Assembly: GCF_004331455.1 (NCBI RefSeq)
Contig: NZ_SJJR01000014.1
Location: 1 to 64,000 of the forward strand
Direction of reading: 5' to 3'
Source: Micromonospora zingiberis
Lineage (GTDB): Bacteria > Actinomycetota > Actinomycetes > Mycobacteriales > Micromonosporaceae
DNA length: 64,000 nucleotides
Below the pieces are notes generated by a model. The model saw nothing but the letters and a program-made list of their open reading frames with translations. It was not told the DNA's origin and made no database searches. A program made the position numbers and the translations under genes. This document shows, one piece after another, positions 45,690 to 54,543 of this stretch. Within the stretch, counting starts at the first letter, position 1. Each line of letters opens with the position of its first letter.

Positions 45690-46168
45690 TGTGGTAGCTC
45701 CTTGCTTGGACTGCTGGCGTCTTGCGGTAATCGGGAAGACGAGCGGTCACCGCACGCCTTCAGCCCGTGTGGGGTACGGCCGTTGTGACGTCGCGCACGT
45801 CCGGCGTGAGCGTGGACTCCACGACCAGCCGCTCCCACCAACACGCCGCCGGTGCCCGTACCGACGGACCTCTAGAGAAACAACCACCCGGCGGCGTGCA
45901 GACGAGCCGTCCGAGCCCGGTCCACGGATCCAGGCTTAGAGCGGCCGGCAATTGGTGGTGGTGACGCAGCGGGAGGTCGAGCGGCCGGGCACATGCCCAT
46001 GGGCCCGTCACTGACCCTAGGCAACCATCTGGCAGGCTCGCTGCCACGCCAAGGCATCCGAGATCTTGGCACGAGGGCGCCCCTCAAGGGGCAGATTCGT
46101 ACCAAGATCTTCCCCGCCCTGGGTGGCGGGCTGGCTATCAGGACGTGTCGGCCTATTGCCGGTCGCTC
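45690..46168. other. Intergenic region between the SDR pair and the GNAT operon
   Basis: 479 bp without a supported gene; short open frames here have no recognisable content. It must hold the promoter of the SDR gene at 45689, near its right part. A long stem-loop at 46061-46110 probably ends the leftward transcript that stops at 46169. Confidence 0.4.
46061..46110 (-). terminator. Long stem-loop downstream of the GNAT operon
   Basis: Arms agatcttggcacgag (46061-46075) and ttcgtaccaagatct (46096-46110) pair over 15 positions with two imperfect positions. A nested gcccc/ggggc hairpin (46079-46092) sits inside. A smaller hairpin, cccgcc/ggcggg, follows at 46113-46130. Both lie just beyond the stop of the leftward acetyltransferase gene at 46169. 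A terminator is the simplest reading, although there is no T-tract. Confidence 0.5.
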
Positions 46169-46795
46169 TTAGTCGGCCGTGGTGGTGAGTGGGAGTGGTC
46201 GGGTGGCGCGGCGTAGGGGCCATAGCTGCGGACCGTCGTGCAGGTGTAGGGGTGTGCCCGCGTGGTAGCCCTGCCTGGTGAGGAAGTCCCGGACCGTGCT
46301 GGTGGTGGTGACGGTGTCGACTGGGTAGCCGAGTTGGTTGATGCGTTGGTGGTGGTGGGTGAGTAGTGTCCGGCCGATGCCGTGGTGGCGGGCTTCGGGG
46401 ATGACGTGTAGCCGGGTGAGCCAGTGGTGCGGGGCCCTGGACCTGTACTGGTGGAGCATGGTGTGGAGTTGTTGGAAGCGGGGTAGGGCGCGGCCGGTGA
46501 AGGTGCTCAGGTGGTAGTCGGACAGTGGTGCCGCTCCCGCCACCGGGGGGTGGTGGTGCCATACGGCGACGGCGGTCATGTCGAGGGTGACGTCGACGTG
46601 TCCCCATTCGACGGCGTGGTCGATTTCCATGGCGAGGAGCCCGTGGAAGACGTGCTGCCGTTCGGTTGGGTCGGGGACGAGCCATTGCGCGACGGGGTCG
46701 GTGGCGACGGCGTCGGTGAGTAGCGCGGCGATGGTGGCTACGTCGCTGGCTTGCGCGGGTCGGATGGGTGGCGCGTTCACGGGAGCAGCTGTCAC
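46169..46795 (-). CDS. GNAT-family N-acetyltransferase
   Basis: A 208-aa GCN5-related acetyltransferase. The fold runs from IRPAQASDVATIAALLTDA through LTRLHVIPEARHHGIGRTLL, which contains the acetyl-CoA pyrophosphate loop (RHHGIGRTLL), to a C-terminal FLTRQGYHAG strand. GTG 46795 overlaps the stop of the preceding gene (GTGA), so it is coupled to the second GNAT at 46792-47445. The two share the WLVPDPTxR and HHHQR segments and are paralogues. The substrate is unknown; the link to an amino-acid permease suggests a small amine or amino acid. Confidence 0.8.
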   Translation of the reverse strand: MTAAPVNAPPIRPAQASDVATIAALLTDAVATDPVAQWLVPDPTERQHVFHGLLAMEIDHAVEWGHVDVTLDMTAVAVWHHHPPVAGAAPLSDYHLSTFTGRALPRFQQLHTMLHQYRSRAPHHWLTRLHVIPEARHHGIGRTLLTHHHQRINQLGYPVDTVTTTSTVRDFLTRQGYHAGTPLHLHDGPQLWPLRRATRPLPLTTTAD

Positions 46796-47445
46796 AGTGA
46801 CCGCCGGCGTGGTCTGGTGTGCGGAAAGGGCGTCCGGCCGCCGCTGGTGGGGGTGCCGCGCCACATCCGCCAGATGACCGGGCCCTCGGTGGGTAGCGCG
46901 ATCGTGGGGCCGGCGGTGTAGCCGAGGCGGAGGTAGAGCCGCCGGTTACGCATGTTGCTGGCTTCCAGGTACGCCGGCAGGCCGAGGTCGTCGAGTCGGC
47001 GGTGGTGGTGGGCGAGTAGCGCGGCGCCGATACCGCGGTTTTGGCGGGTGGGGTCGACGGCGAGGTAGGCGAGGTAGTGGTGTGGTTCGTCGGGGTGGAA
47101 GGCGTCGAGCATCTCCTCCAGCAGCACGAACTTCGGGGCGTACGGGCCCGCGATGCGTTCCAGTGCCTCCAGCCGTTCCCGGGTGTCGGTGGGGGTGGGT
47201 TCGAGTCGGGGGTACCAGATCGCGACGGCCGTCTGGTCGGCGGTGGTGTGGACCTGTCCGTGTTTCAGGCCGTGGTGGAGCGCGTCGCGGAAGTAGCGGT
47301 AGTAGACGGTCCGCCGGTCGGTCGGGTCGGGGATGAGCCAGTCGGCGAGGGGGCCTTCGTGGAACGCTTCGGCGAGGACGGCGATCAGCGGTCCGGCGTC
47401 GGTTTCGGTGGCGGGGCGGACGACTGGGTTGTTGGTGAGGGTCAC
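46792..47445 (-). CDS. GNAT-family N-acetyltransferase
   Basis: A 217-aa acetyltransferase with VRPATETDAGPLIAVLAEAF at the start, YLAYLAVDPTRQNRGIGAAL as the CoA-binding strand and loop, and YLRLGYTAG near the end. It is a paralogue of the next gene, with which it overlaps by GTGA. ATG 47445 has an AGGAG 10 bases upstream and lies 14 bp after the permease stop. It is therefore in one operon with the permease. Confidence 0.82.
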   Translation of the reverse strand: MTLTNNPVVRPATETDAGPLIAVLAEAFHEGPLADWLIPDPTDRRTVYYRYFRDALHHGLKHGQVHTTADQTAVAIWYPRLEPTPTDTRERLEALERIAGPYAPKFVLLEEMLDAFHPDEPHHYLAYLAVDPTRQNRGIGAALLAHHHRRLDDLGLPAYLEASNMRNRRLYLRLGYTAGPTIALPTEGPVIWRMWRGTPTSGGRTPFPHTRPRRRSL

Positions 47446-47459
47446 GGCTTAGCTCCTGG

Positions 47460-48953
47460 TCAGGTGGGTTGGTGGGCGGTGTCGGGGGTGCGTAGTGGTC
47501 CGGTGTCGCGGTGGGCGCCGAGGCCGATTGCGGCGTAGACGTCGGGGTGGGTGGTGCGTAGGAGCAGTGCCCAGGTGATGCCGAGGAGTGCGACCAGGGC
47601 GTAGGCGGTGGGGAACGTCCAGCGCAGTGGTGAGTCGGGTGCTATGCCGAGGAGGGTGGCGAATTCGCGCAGGGTGGCGGTGAGGATTCCGGCGAGTGCG
47701 ATGGTGGCGGCTCCGGGTGCGATCAGCGTCCGCCAGGTTCCTTCGGTGTGGCCGATGCGGGCGAAGTAGCCGATGACGGCGGCGGAGGTGATGGTCATCA
47801 GGATGAGTACGCCGAGGCCGCCGGTGACGGTGATCCAGAAGAACAGGTGCACGATCGGATCCGCCCCGGCGAGCGCGTAGCCGGCCAGCACGCTGAGGGC
47901 GAGCCCGCTCTGTGCGAGGGAACCGACCTTCGGCGCGCCGGTACGGCGGCTGGTCCGACCGAACACGGCGGGCAGGACCCGTTCCCGGCCGAGGGCGAAC
48001 AGGTACCGGGCGACGGTGTGGTGGAAGGAGAGCAGGGCGGCGAACAGGCTGGTGATGAACAGGATCCGGGCGACGGTGATGACGCTCTGACTCAGGTACG
48101 GCGACACGAGATTGAAGATCAGATCCGTGCCGTCGGTACGGGCGGCTTCGACGATGTGGTCGGGGCCGGTGGCCACGGACATCGCCCAGGCGGAGAGTCC
48201 GTAGAGCAGGCCGGTGACGGCGACCGCGATGTAGGTGGCGCGGGCGATCGTCCGCCGGGGGTCCTTGGTCTCCTCGGAGAACACGACGGTGCCCTCGAAG
48301 CCCACGAACCCGGTGATGGCGGTGACCAGCGCCGCGCCGATCCCGGCGGCGAACACATGCGACGGGGCGAGGGTGTCGAAACTGACCGTCCCGTTGGCGG
48401 GGTGGGTGACCATGATCGCGTCGAACGTCAACGCGACGACGCATTCCGCGACGAGGACGACGGCGAGGACGCGGCCGTTGAGGTCGATCCGCGCGACGCC
48501 GAGCGCGGCGACGATGGCCCAGACGGCGAGGGCGCAGGCCCACCAGGTGAGGTGCCAGCCGTAGCGGTCGTTGAGGAACTGCGCGGTGACCGCGCCGGCC
48601 CCGCCGTACAACCCGATCTGCATCGCGTTGTAGGCGAGCAGCGCGATCATGGCGGCGCCGACACCGGCCGGGCGGCCCAAGCCCCGGGTGACGTAGGTGT
48701 AGAACGCGCCGGCGTTGACGATGCGGCGGGACATGGCCACGTAGCCGACCGCGAACAGGGCGAGCACGGCCGCGACGACCAGGTAGGACACGGGAATGCC
48801 GGTGACTCCGGTGACCGCGTACCCGGTGGTCGCACCGCCCGCGACGACAGTGAGGGGTGCGGCGGCGGCGATGACGAAGAACACCACCGACGGGATACCG
48901 AGCCGCCCACGAGCGAGGACGGCAGACACGGTGTCAGGTTTCGAGTGAGACAT
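47460..48953 (-). CDS. APC-superfamily amino-acid permease
   Basis: A 497-aa inner-membrane transporter with about 12 TM helices. It opens with the APC signature (FFVIAAAAPLTVVAGGATTG) and has the consensus loop GAFYTYVTRGLGRPAGVGAA and the EGTVVFSEETKDPRRTIARA segment before helix 6. Members import amino acids or amines with cation symport or exchange. The preceding gene stops 46 bp upstream and the next starts 14 bp downstream, so it is in the leftward operon. The transported compound is unknown; downstream acetyltransferases may modify it. Confidence 0.88.
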   Translation of the reverse strand: MSHSKPDTVSAVLARGRLGIPSVVFFVIAAAAPLTVVAGGATTGYAVTGVTGIPVSYLVVAAVLALFAVGYVAMSRRIVNAGAFYTYVTRGLGRPAGVGAAMIALLAYNAMQIGLYGGAGAVTAQFLNDRYGWHLTWWACALAVWAIVAALGVARIDLNGRVLAVVLVAECVVALTFDAIMVTHPANGTVSFDTLAPSHVFAAGIGAALVTAITGFVGFEGTVVFSEETKDPRRTIARATYIAVAVTGLLYGLSAWAMSVATGPDHIVEAARTDGTDLIFNLVSPYLSQSVITVARILFITSLFAALLSFHHTVARYLFALGRERVLPAVFGRTSRRTGAPKVGSLAQSGLALSVLAGYALAGADPIVHLFFWITVTGGLGVLILMTITSAAVIGYFARIGHTEGTWRTLIAPGAATIALAGILTATLREFATLLGIAPDSPLRWTFPTAYALVALLGITWALLLRTTHPDVYAAIGLGAHRDTGPLRTPDTAHQPT

Positions 48954-48999
48954 CAGTTCTCTCTCAGCAAGGGATGGATGGTTGGGGGTTTGGCCGCAC

Positions 49000-49746
49000 T
49001 CAGGTGGTGCGGTGGCTCAGCACGGCACCGCCGACGACGGCACCGAGATCAGCGAGAAGCTCGCGCAGGGGCATAGGTGCCTGCTCGACCTGCCGGCGCA
49101 GGAACGCGCGGGCGGCCTGGGGTGCGCCGTCGAGCAGGATCGGATCGAGCTGGGTGTGTAGCGCCAGCCCGGCGAGGGCCACGTCGAAGGCGTTCAGCCG
49201 CTGGTAGTTGCGCAGCTGGTAGGACAGGCGCGCCCACGACCAGGCGGCGGTGTTCATATCCGCCGGCACGTAGACGATGCGCTGCCGCCACAGCCGGCCG
49301 ACCTGCCGCGGCTGCACCAGCCCGACCTGCCACATCCGGGTCGCCACCTGCTCATAGGCGGTCGTACCGAAAAACGCCAACCACGTCCGCGTCGCGGTGT
49401 GACGGGGTTCGGCTGCCAGGCGGTCGAGGACGAGGTGTTGCAGCCAGTCCGTCGGCGGCGACGGATCGGTCACCCGTACATGCCGGCCCACGAACGTGAT
49501 CCGCCCCTCCCACCACAGCTCAGCCAGCAACGCGGCGGCCAAGCCGTGCGCCGTCGCGGACTCAAACAAACGCGGACGGCCGCTCTGATCGTCATGCGCC
49601 AGATAGAAAAACTCGTCCGCCAGGCGCATGGGTGGGGCGGCGGCGCTCCCGACCGCCCGCACCGGCCGAACCGGCTCCACCGGTGCCCGGTGCTCGCGTA
49701 GGTGTGGGACGTAGTCGTCGGCTGCGCCGGGGGGTGTGGTGTTCAC
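49000..49746 (-). CDS. GPP34/GOLPH3-like protein
   Basis: A 248-aa protein of the GPP34 family (Golgi phosphoprotein 3-like). Family features are LADEFFYLAHDD near residues 40-52, GLAAALLAELWWEGRI, and a helical C-terminal half ending LLADLGAVVGGAVL. In eukaryotes GOLPH3 binds PI4P at the Golgi; the role of bacterial members is not known. GTG 49746 overlaps the stop of the upstream small gene (GTGA) and has a GAGGAAGG about 9 bases before it. The frame is open further upstream, but the residues there are not family-like. Confidence 0.75.
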   Translation of the reverse strand: MNTTPPGAADDYVPHLREHRAPVEPVRPVRAVGSAAAPPMRLADEFFYLAHDDQSGRPRLFESATAHGLAAALLAELWWEGRITFVGRHVRVTDPSPPTDWLQHLVLDRLAAEPRHTATRTWLAFFGTTAYEQVATRMWQVGLVQPRQVGRLWRQRIVYVPADMNTAAWSWARLSYQLRNYQRLNAFDVALAGLALHTQLDPILLDGAPQAARAFLRRQVEQAPMPLRELLADLGAVVGGAVLSHRTT

Positions 49747-49976
49747 CGCGGCTGGCCTTCCTCGCTCGAATCGCCAGGGGAGATGGGAAGCCCGAGCTGC
49801 CGAACGAACTTCCGGCCGCCGGGATGACGGGCGAGTTCCTCGACCGCCCAGGCATGCTGCCCGCACCGGTCGCCCTGGCAGTGGAAGCACGTGCCACCGC
49901 CGCGGTGCTGAAGCACGGTGTTACGCGCCGACTCAAAGCGATCGACGAGCCGATCCCCGTCGTCGGTGCCGGTCAT
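49743..49976 (-). CDS. Small Cys-containing protein upstream of the GPP34-like gene
   Basis: A 77-aa protein with a possible zinc-binding cluster GTCFHCQGDRCGQH near residues 24-37, followed by a helix (AWAVEELARHPGGRKFVRQL). ATG 49976 overlaps the stop of the gene before it (ATGA), and its own stop overlaps the GPP34 start (GTGA). The double coupling supports it as real despite its size. Family and function are unknown. Confidence 0.6.
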   Translation of the reverse strand: MTGTDDGDRLVDRFESARNTVLQHRGGGTCFHCQGDRCGQHAWAVEELARHPGGRKFVRQLGLPISPGDSSEEGQPR

Positions 49977-50248
49977 GACGCGGAGACCTGACGGTGCAGC
50001 GCCCCGACCCTGACCCGCACCTCCATACACGGCGGATGCCGATCCACGTGCGGGTACCCGCACTCAGGACGATGACCGAGCACCCACACCCACTCGTCAC
50101 TGCGATTGGGTAAGTCGCGGACACGCGCCACGGTTACAGCCACGGAAGTCCCGGGGGTAAGGTCACGGCCGTAGGACCAATCGCTCGCATCGAGTCGTAA
50201 CAGCGCGCCAGCCGTGACTTCGGGTAGGGGCTGAGGAGTCCGGTTCAC
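49973..50248 (-). CDS. Small hypothetical protein
   Basis: A 91-aa protein from GTG 50248 (VNRTPQPLPEVTAGALLRLD). It contains strands TSVAVTVARVRDL and EWVWVLGHRPECGYPH, and HPPCMEVRVRV near the end. Two Cys and several His residues (GHRPECGYPHVDRHPPC) might bind a metal. It is coupled by 4-nt overlaps to the genes on both sides. I do not recognise the family. Confidence 0.55.
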   Translation of the reverse strand: MNRTPQPLPEVTAGALLRLDASDWSYGRDLTPGTSVAVTVARVRDLPNRSDEWVWVLGHRPECGYPHVDRHPPCMEVRVRVGALHRQVSAS

Positions 50249-50706
50249 CGCCGTGTCCCGCCTTGCCCCGAACGCCGACACCGACCGCTGTACGTCGCCC
50301 GGTCGTGGTGAGCCTGGTGCTTATAGCTATGCCTTACAAGATCGGTTGGCAAGGCGGTGTCGCCGCAGTTGTCCCTGAGCGTCGACCCGCCGGATTGGGC
50401 ATAGAACGACGCTCCTTCCCAGTCGATGTCGAAAGGCTTCAACGACTGCTCGCCTCCGGGGACGAACCACTTGACGGCAACGGCCAAAGCTTGATGTGGC
50501 GAGCATGGCCATCGGCTCCCGTGCTCAGAACTGCCGTTGCGCCACTCGCGTCGGACCGCGTAGCCCCACACGTGCGATGTTGTGCAGTCCGCGCCACTCA
50601 CGGTGGTGCGAGTACACGCAGTGGCGAGCAGATCCGCTGGCCAGCGCCTCAACCTGTGCCCGAACAATAGGCGCGAGGCGGTTGGACGGATTACTGCGGA
50701 CGACAT
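50245..50706 (-). CDS. Hypothetical protein at the head of the GPP34 operon
   Basis: A possible 153-aa protein starting at ATG 50706. The middle (ALAVAVKWFVPGGEQSLKPF) looks protein-like, but the His/Arg-rich C-terminus (HSYKHQAHHDRATYSGRCRR) does not. The main support is that its stop overlaps the next gene by GTGA, as do all the following genes. It may instead be a chance open frame; no family match is evident. Confidence 0.3.
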   Translation of the reverse strand: MSSAVIRPTASRLLFGHRLRRWPADLLATACTRTTVSGADCTTSHVWGYAVRREWRNGSSEHGSRWPCSPHQALAVAVKWFVPGGEQSLKPFDIDWEGASFYAQSGGSTLRDNCGDTALPTDLVRHSYKHQAHHDRATYSGRCRRSGQGGTRR

Positions 50707-51208
50707 GGGGAGCGCTCCTCTAAAGTGCAGTCAGCTACTGGCCGACGATGCCCACCAGTGGATGAATCTAGCCTCGGACTGCGCAAGTGCCGGGGCCGAT
50801 GTCTGGCGATCGCCATCTCGCGCCGACCTCCTAACGCAATTGCATCGTGCCCTGCCCGACGAGACTCACGACCTTTCAGGCGGCGATCGATAACCGGATG
50901 ACGCGAAAGGATCGCCTCGGGAATGGTTGCTCAGATTGATCGCACGGTCGATACCGGTAATGCGGACGGAAGTAGTTGTCCGCATCGAGTCTGTCGTCCA
51001 GGTAGGGGATCGGCCGCAGTTGCCTGGGGTGGGACGTCAGGCGGGCGGCTGGAGGGTCTGGGCGTACAGTCGGACCTACGAGAGGTCTCGCATCGTTCCG
51101 CGGAATGCGGAGTCATGGAAGCTTCTCGTCGCCGCATGGGAGGCCAGTTGACGAGGTTCGCCGATGTGGTAGCGCCACATCAGGGCGGTTATTCGAGGAG
51201 AGGCTTCG
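50707..51208. promoter_or_regulatory. Intergenic region upstream of the S9 peptidase
   Basis: 502 bp between a possible leftward operon start and GTG 51209. It contains a palindrome at 50960-50985 that recurs at 54544-54568, and possibly a short rightward frame (50705-50893, 62 codons) of no recognisable family. The Shine-Dalgarno sequence of the peptidase gene (gaggagagg) lies just before 51209. Confidence 0.5.
50960..50985. promoter_or_regulatory. Palindromic operator, copy 1
   Basis: Half-sites atgcggac and gtccgcat are perfect inverted repeats around a 10-base spacer (ggaagtagtt). The reverse complement of the copy at 54544-54568 has the same half-sites and a spacer differing by one deleted base. 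The site is about 220 bp before the S9 peptidase gene. It is a likely binding site for the XRE/TPR regulator encoded at 53014-54396. Confidence 0.75.
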
Positions 51209-53038
51209 GTGCGAGTGTCGGACAACAATGCCGCAGTCTCGGTGGCGGACGCCGTTCACGCCTCTGTGAGCTATGACCAACTTCGCGCCTTCAATGGCGC
51301 GCTGTATTGGCTGGAGACTCGTCCCGATGCTGGTGGGGTCGCGACACTGACACGGTGGACAGGCGACGAGGGCACCCGTGACATCAGCCCCGAGGGTTTC
51401 GACGTCACTAACGACGTGCACGCGTACGGTGGTGGATCGTTCGCTGTCGCGGCTGGGGCGCTTTGGTGCGTCGGCACGGGCGGCCTTTACCGGAGTCGTT
51501 GTCATGGCGGGGAACTCGTTCTGGTCGGTCCGATGCCGTTGGGGGACCTGACGGTCGGCGACGGTGAGTTGCTCGCGGTGCGGGAGACAGAGCATGGGGA
51601 CGAACTGGTTGCGGTGCCGCTGACCGGCTCACCGGGGCTGCGCACGATCACCTCGCACCACGCGTTCCTGAGTGCGCCCCGACCGGGGCCGAACCTGCTG
51701 GCCTGGTCCGCATGGAGCGAGCGCGACATGCCCTGGGACAGCTGTGAGCTTTGGGTCGCTTCGTATTCGTCTCACGGGCACATCGAGAACCCGATCAAGG
51801 TCGCCGGGGGCCGGGGCGAGTCGGCGGTCGAGCCCCGGTGGGGACCTGACGGAACGTTGTACTTCGTGTCGGACCGCGGTGGCTGGTGGAACCTGTACCG
51901 GTGGGATGGCCGTGACGTGGAGGCGGTGGCGCCTCTGCCGGGTGAGTGCGCCGCAGAGCCGTGGGAGTTGGGCTATGCCTCCTATGACTTCCTTGATGAC
52001 GGACGGATCGTCGTGGCGGTACAGGAAGGCCCACGCCACCGTCTGGTCGTCATCGACCGTGCGGGTTCGATTCGTCCCGTCGATCTCCCATACACGTCGA
52101 TCAAGCCCTACCTGGCGGCGCTAGGAACGACGGTGGCATTGATCGGCTCATCACCGACAGCCGCGCCGCAGGTCGCGTTGGTGCACCTGGCCGATGACAG
52201 TCCACGGGTCGAGGTGCTCGCCAAGTCAGAGCACGCCGAACTCTCCGAAGCCTCGGTCTCAACGCCAACAGAGCTACGGGTTCAGGCCGCAGATGGCCGC
52301 GAGGTGTTGGCTCTGGTGTATCCGCCGACAGGCTCGGCGGTGGACTGGCGAGCACCCGTGATCATTCGGGCCCACCCCGGGCCGACCGCCTCCAGCCTGC
52401 TACGCCTCGACTGGCAGGCGCAGTTCTTCACCAGCCGAGGGTTCGCCGTCGTGGATGTCGACTACCTCGGCAGTACCGGCTACGGCCGCGCCTTCCGCGA
52501 GTCCCTGTATGGCCGGTGGGGCCTGGACGACGTCGCCGACTGCACGGCAGTGGCGATCCATCTCTTGGAGGCAGGGCGGGCGATACCAGGCCGGCTCTTC
52601 ATTCGTGGTGCTAGCGCCGGCGGGTATACCGCGCTGCACGCGGTTGCGAAAGATGGCCCGTTCGCCGCTGCCACTGCCGTGTCCGCGATTGTCGACCCAG
52701 ACCGGTGGGCGGAGACGGTACCGCGGTTTCAGCGTGCACATGCGCAGCGGCTACGGGGCGGTGCCGGACAGGTTCGCGCCGCCGCCGTCCGCCGTCCTGT
52801 GCTGTTCATCCACGGCACCGCCGACGACGTGGCAGTAGTCGACGACGTACAGGCACTCGCCGACCAGATGACCGCTCGCGGTGCACCCCACCAGCTACTG
52901 CTACTTCCCGATGTCGGTCACTACGTGGCGACCTCCGTCGAGGCGGGTACGGCGTTGCAGGCGGAACTGGCGCACTACCGCGCAGTCATGGCGGCCCCGG
53001 CGACGGGTGAGGGTCAGAACGTCGCCAGCGGCAACTGA
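51209..53038 (+). CDS. S9 (prolyl-oligopeptidase-like) serine peptidase
   Basis: A 609-aa cytoplasmic protein with an N-terminal beta-propeller (for example EPRWGPDGTLYFVSDRGGWW) and a C-terminal alpha/beta-hydrolase domain (about residues 370-600). The nucleophile is in GASAGGYTAL; the Asp (HGTADDVAVV) and His (LLPDVGHYVAT) complete the triad. The substrate is unknown. In this family some members process or hydrolyse RiPP peptides. GTG 51209 has a gaggagagg just upstream. Its end overlaps the convergent regulator by 25 bp. The shared operator upstream suggests it belongs to the same regulon as the operon at 54612-58768. Confidence 0.85.
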   Translation: MRVSDNNAAVSVADAVHASVSYDQLRAFNGALYWLETRPDAGGVATLTRWTGDEGTRDISPEGFDVTNDVHAYGGGSFAVAAGALWCVGTGGLYRSRCHGGELVLVGPMPLGDLTVGDGELLAVRETEHGDELVAVPLTGSPGLRTITSHHAFLSAPRPGPNLLAWSAWSERDMPWDSCELWVASYSSHGHIENPIKVAGGRGESAVEPRWGPDGTLYFVSDRGGWWNLYRWDGRDVEAVAPLPGECAAEPWELGYASYDFLDDGRIVVAVQEGPRHRLVVIDRAGSIRPVDLPYTSIKPYLAALGTTVALIGSSPTAAPQVALVHLADDSPRVEVLAKSEHAELSEASVSTPTELRVQAADGREVLALVYPPTGSAVDWRAPVIIRAHPGPTASSLLRLDWQAQFFTSRGFAVVDVDYLGSTGYGRAFRESLYGRWGLDDVADCTAVAIHLLEAGRAIPGRLFIRGASAGGYTALHAVAKDGPFAAATAVSAIVDPDRWAETVPRFQRAHAQRLRGGAGQVRAAAVRRPVLFIHGTADDVAVVDDVQALADQMTARGAPHQLLLLPDVGHYVATSVEAGTALQAELAHYRAVMAAPATGEGQNVASGN

Positions 53039-54396
53039 TGCCGTACGTACTCGTCGAACTCACGAACCTCCGGTTCACACCGGTAGGGCTCAAGGTCAGC
53101 CTGTACCTCGATGATGCGTTGCAAGCAGCGGCGCGAGGACGTCTTCGCAGCGCGATCCACCGCCTTCCGAGCGGTCGCGCACGCCTCATCGATTTGTCCA
53201 ACGGCAGCCAGCGACGACGCCAGGAGCGCGGTGTCGATGGCGAGGCGGCGGACGTGGGTGGGGCTCAGCGTGGCAAGGGCGTCACTCAGGTGCTGTTGGG
53301 CCTGCCGTGGTCTGCCCAGGTCATGGAAGCAGTGTGCGATTTCATCGGCCAGGTACGCCGGGGTCAGGTAGCGGATCCAGGCAGGCTCATCCTCGGGCCT
53401 GCTGTAGCCCAGCTGCCGCTCCGCGATGTCGAGGTGGGCAAGGCAGTCGCGGTCGTGCCCGAGGCGGGCGTGTGCGCGTGCTACCACAGCGTGTAATGCG
53501 GCACTCACGGCTGGTGTTGCCAGGGCTTCACTTCCTCTTACCGCCGTTAGCGCCATCCGCAGCGCTGGTTCGGGGTAGCCACAGTGCAGCGCTAGGTGGC
53601 CGATGTTCACAGCGAGCAGGTAGCTCCCGTATAGGCGGTCATCGGCGGCCTGGGTCAGCCGCAATGCGCGTAGGTAGCGCCGCTGGGCGAGGCCATGAGC
53701 GCCGGTGTCAACGGCCTGGTAGCCACAGAGCTCGAAGAACCCTGCCGCAAGCGTGTAGAGGCGCCGGCCGACAGCTTCCGAGACAGGGCTGTTCGCGAGC
53801 AGCCGGTTCAGCTCACCTTCGACGTATCGCTGCACCTGGGCATGGACCTGCCCGGCGCCGTGGGTGTGGTCCAACTGCCGAAACATCGCGAGGGCGGTCT
53901 CGGCGGAGAAGAGCTCTTCCTCGGTGACCCCATCAGGTGACCTACACCCTTCGGTCGCGGACGAAGAGCGAGTAGCTGGACTGTTGAGCCAGTCTAGGGC
54001 GGCGCGGTCGAGGACACCTGGCTGCAGCGGAACATGCATGACCATCTCAGCCAACGGCATCGACTCTCGCGCCGGCCGCAAGCTACTGACGGCGCCATGG
54101 CTGATCAAGGATGCGACCGCTGGTCTGCTCTCGCTGGTCCGTCTCTTTTCGAGCAGTGGTAGCAGCCGCATCAAGGCCCCACCAGTCGCCATCGCTTTGT
54201 CGCAGGACTCGACGAACTCCCGAGACGGGAAACGGTCTGCCGTCTCGACCCGCCGAACCAGGTCGGCACTGAATCGGATCATGGCACCCAACCGCGCCTG
54301 CGAAAGGTTGGCCTGCTCCCGCAAGCGGCGTAGCTCAGCACCGAAGAAGTGGCGTTCAGACAGCGACGGCTCAAGTGCACGCGGGGTCTGACCCAT
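53014..54396 (-). CDS. XRE-type helix-turn-helix regulator with TPR domain
   Basis: A 460-aa regulator. The N-terminal HTH of the Cro/CI type (LRRLREQANLSQARLGAMIR, residues about 23-42) is followed by a helical TPR-like domain from about 150 on (paired helices such as RYLRALRLTQAADDRLYGSY and ALHAVVARAHARLGHDRDCL). In actinomycetes such proteins are often pathway-specific, with the TPR part sensing a peptide or small molecule. It is divergent from the methyltransferase operon. A palindrome in the intergenic gap recurs upstream of the S9 peptidase, so it probably controls both and itself. Confidence 0.82.
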   Translation of the reverse strand: MGQTPRALEPSLSERHFFGAELRRLREQANLSQARLGAMIRFSADLVRRVETADRFPSREFVESCDKAMATGGALMRLLPLLEKRRTSESRPAVASLISHGAVSSLRPARESMPLAEMVMHVPLQPGVLDRAALDWLNSPATRSSSATEGCRSPDGVTEEELFSAETALAMFRQLDHTHGAGQVHAQVQRYVEGELNRLLANSPVSEAVGRRLYTLAAGFFELCGYQAVDTGAHGLAQRRYLRALRLTQAADDRLYGSYLLAVNIGHLALHCGYPEPALRMALTAVRGSEALATPAVSAALHAVVARAHARLGHDRDCLAHLDIAERQLGYSRPEDEPAWIRYLTPAYLADEIAHCFHDLGRPRQAQQHLSDALATLSPTHVRRLAIDTALLASSLAAVGQIDEACATARKAVDRAAKTSSRRCLQRIIEVQADLEPYRCEPEVREFDEYVRHQLPLATF

Positions 54397-54543
54397 AACA
54401 CCGCCTCCTCAGGCAGCTGTTCCCGATCATCATCTAGCCATGCAGACGTTCCGATACATAGGGTCGCCTGCCGCCATATGGGATGCAACCACCATCGACC
54501 AGGCAGGGGCCAATGAGGGTGGGGACGTCGATGGGAACGGCGC

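Noticed and set aside
47748-49076. Long rightward frame opposite the permease gene
   Set aside because: Asp/Gly/Glu/Arg-rich antisense shadow of a well-supported 12-helix transporter.
50705-50893. Short rightward 62-codon frame upstream of the palindrome
   Set aside because: No family resemblance, no good ribosome site, and its start overlaps that of the leftward hypothetical gene.
51114-51276. Possible small precursor peptide frame before the S9 peptidase
   Set aside because: The frame (MEASRRRMGGQLTRF at the start) has no leader/core pattern of a known RiPP class and runs into the peptidase gene in another frame. Too weak to call.
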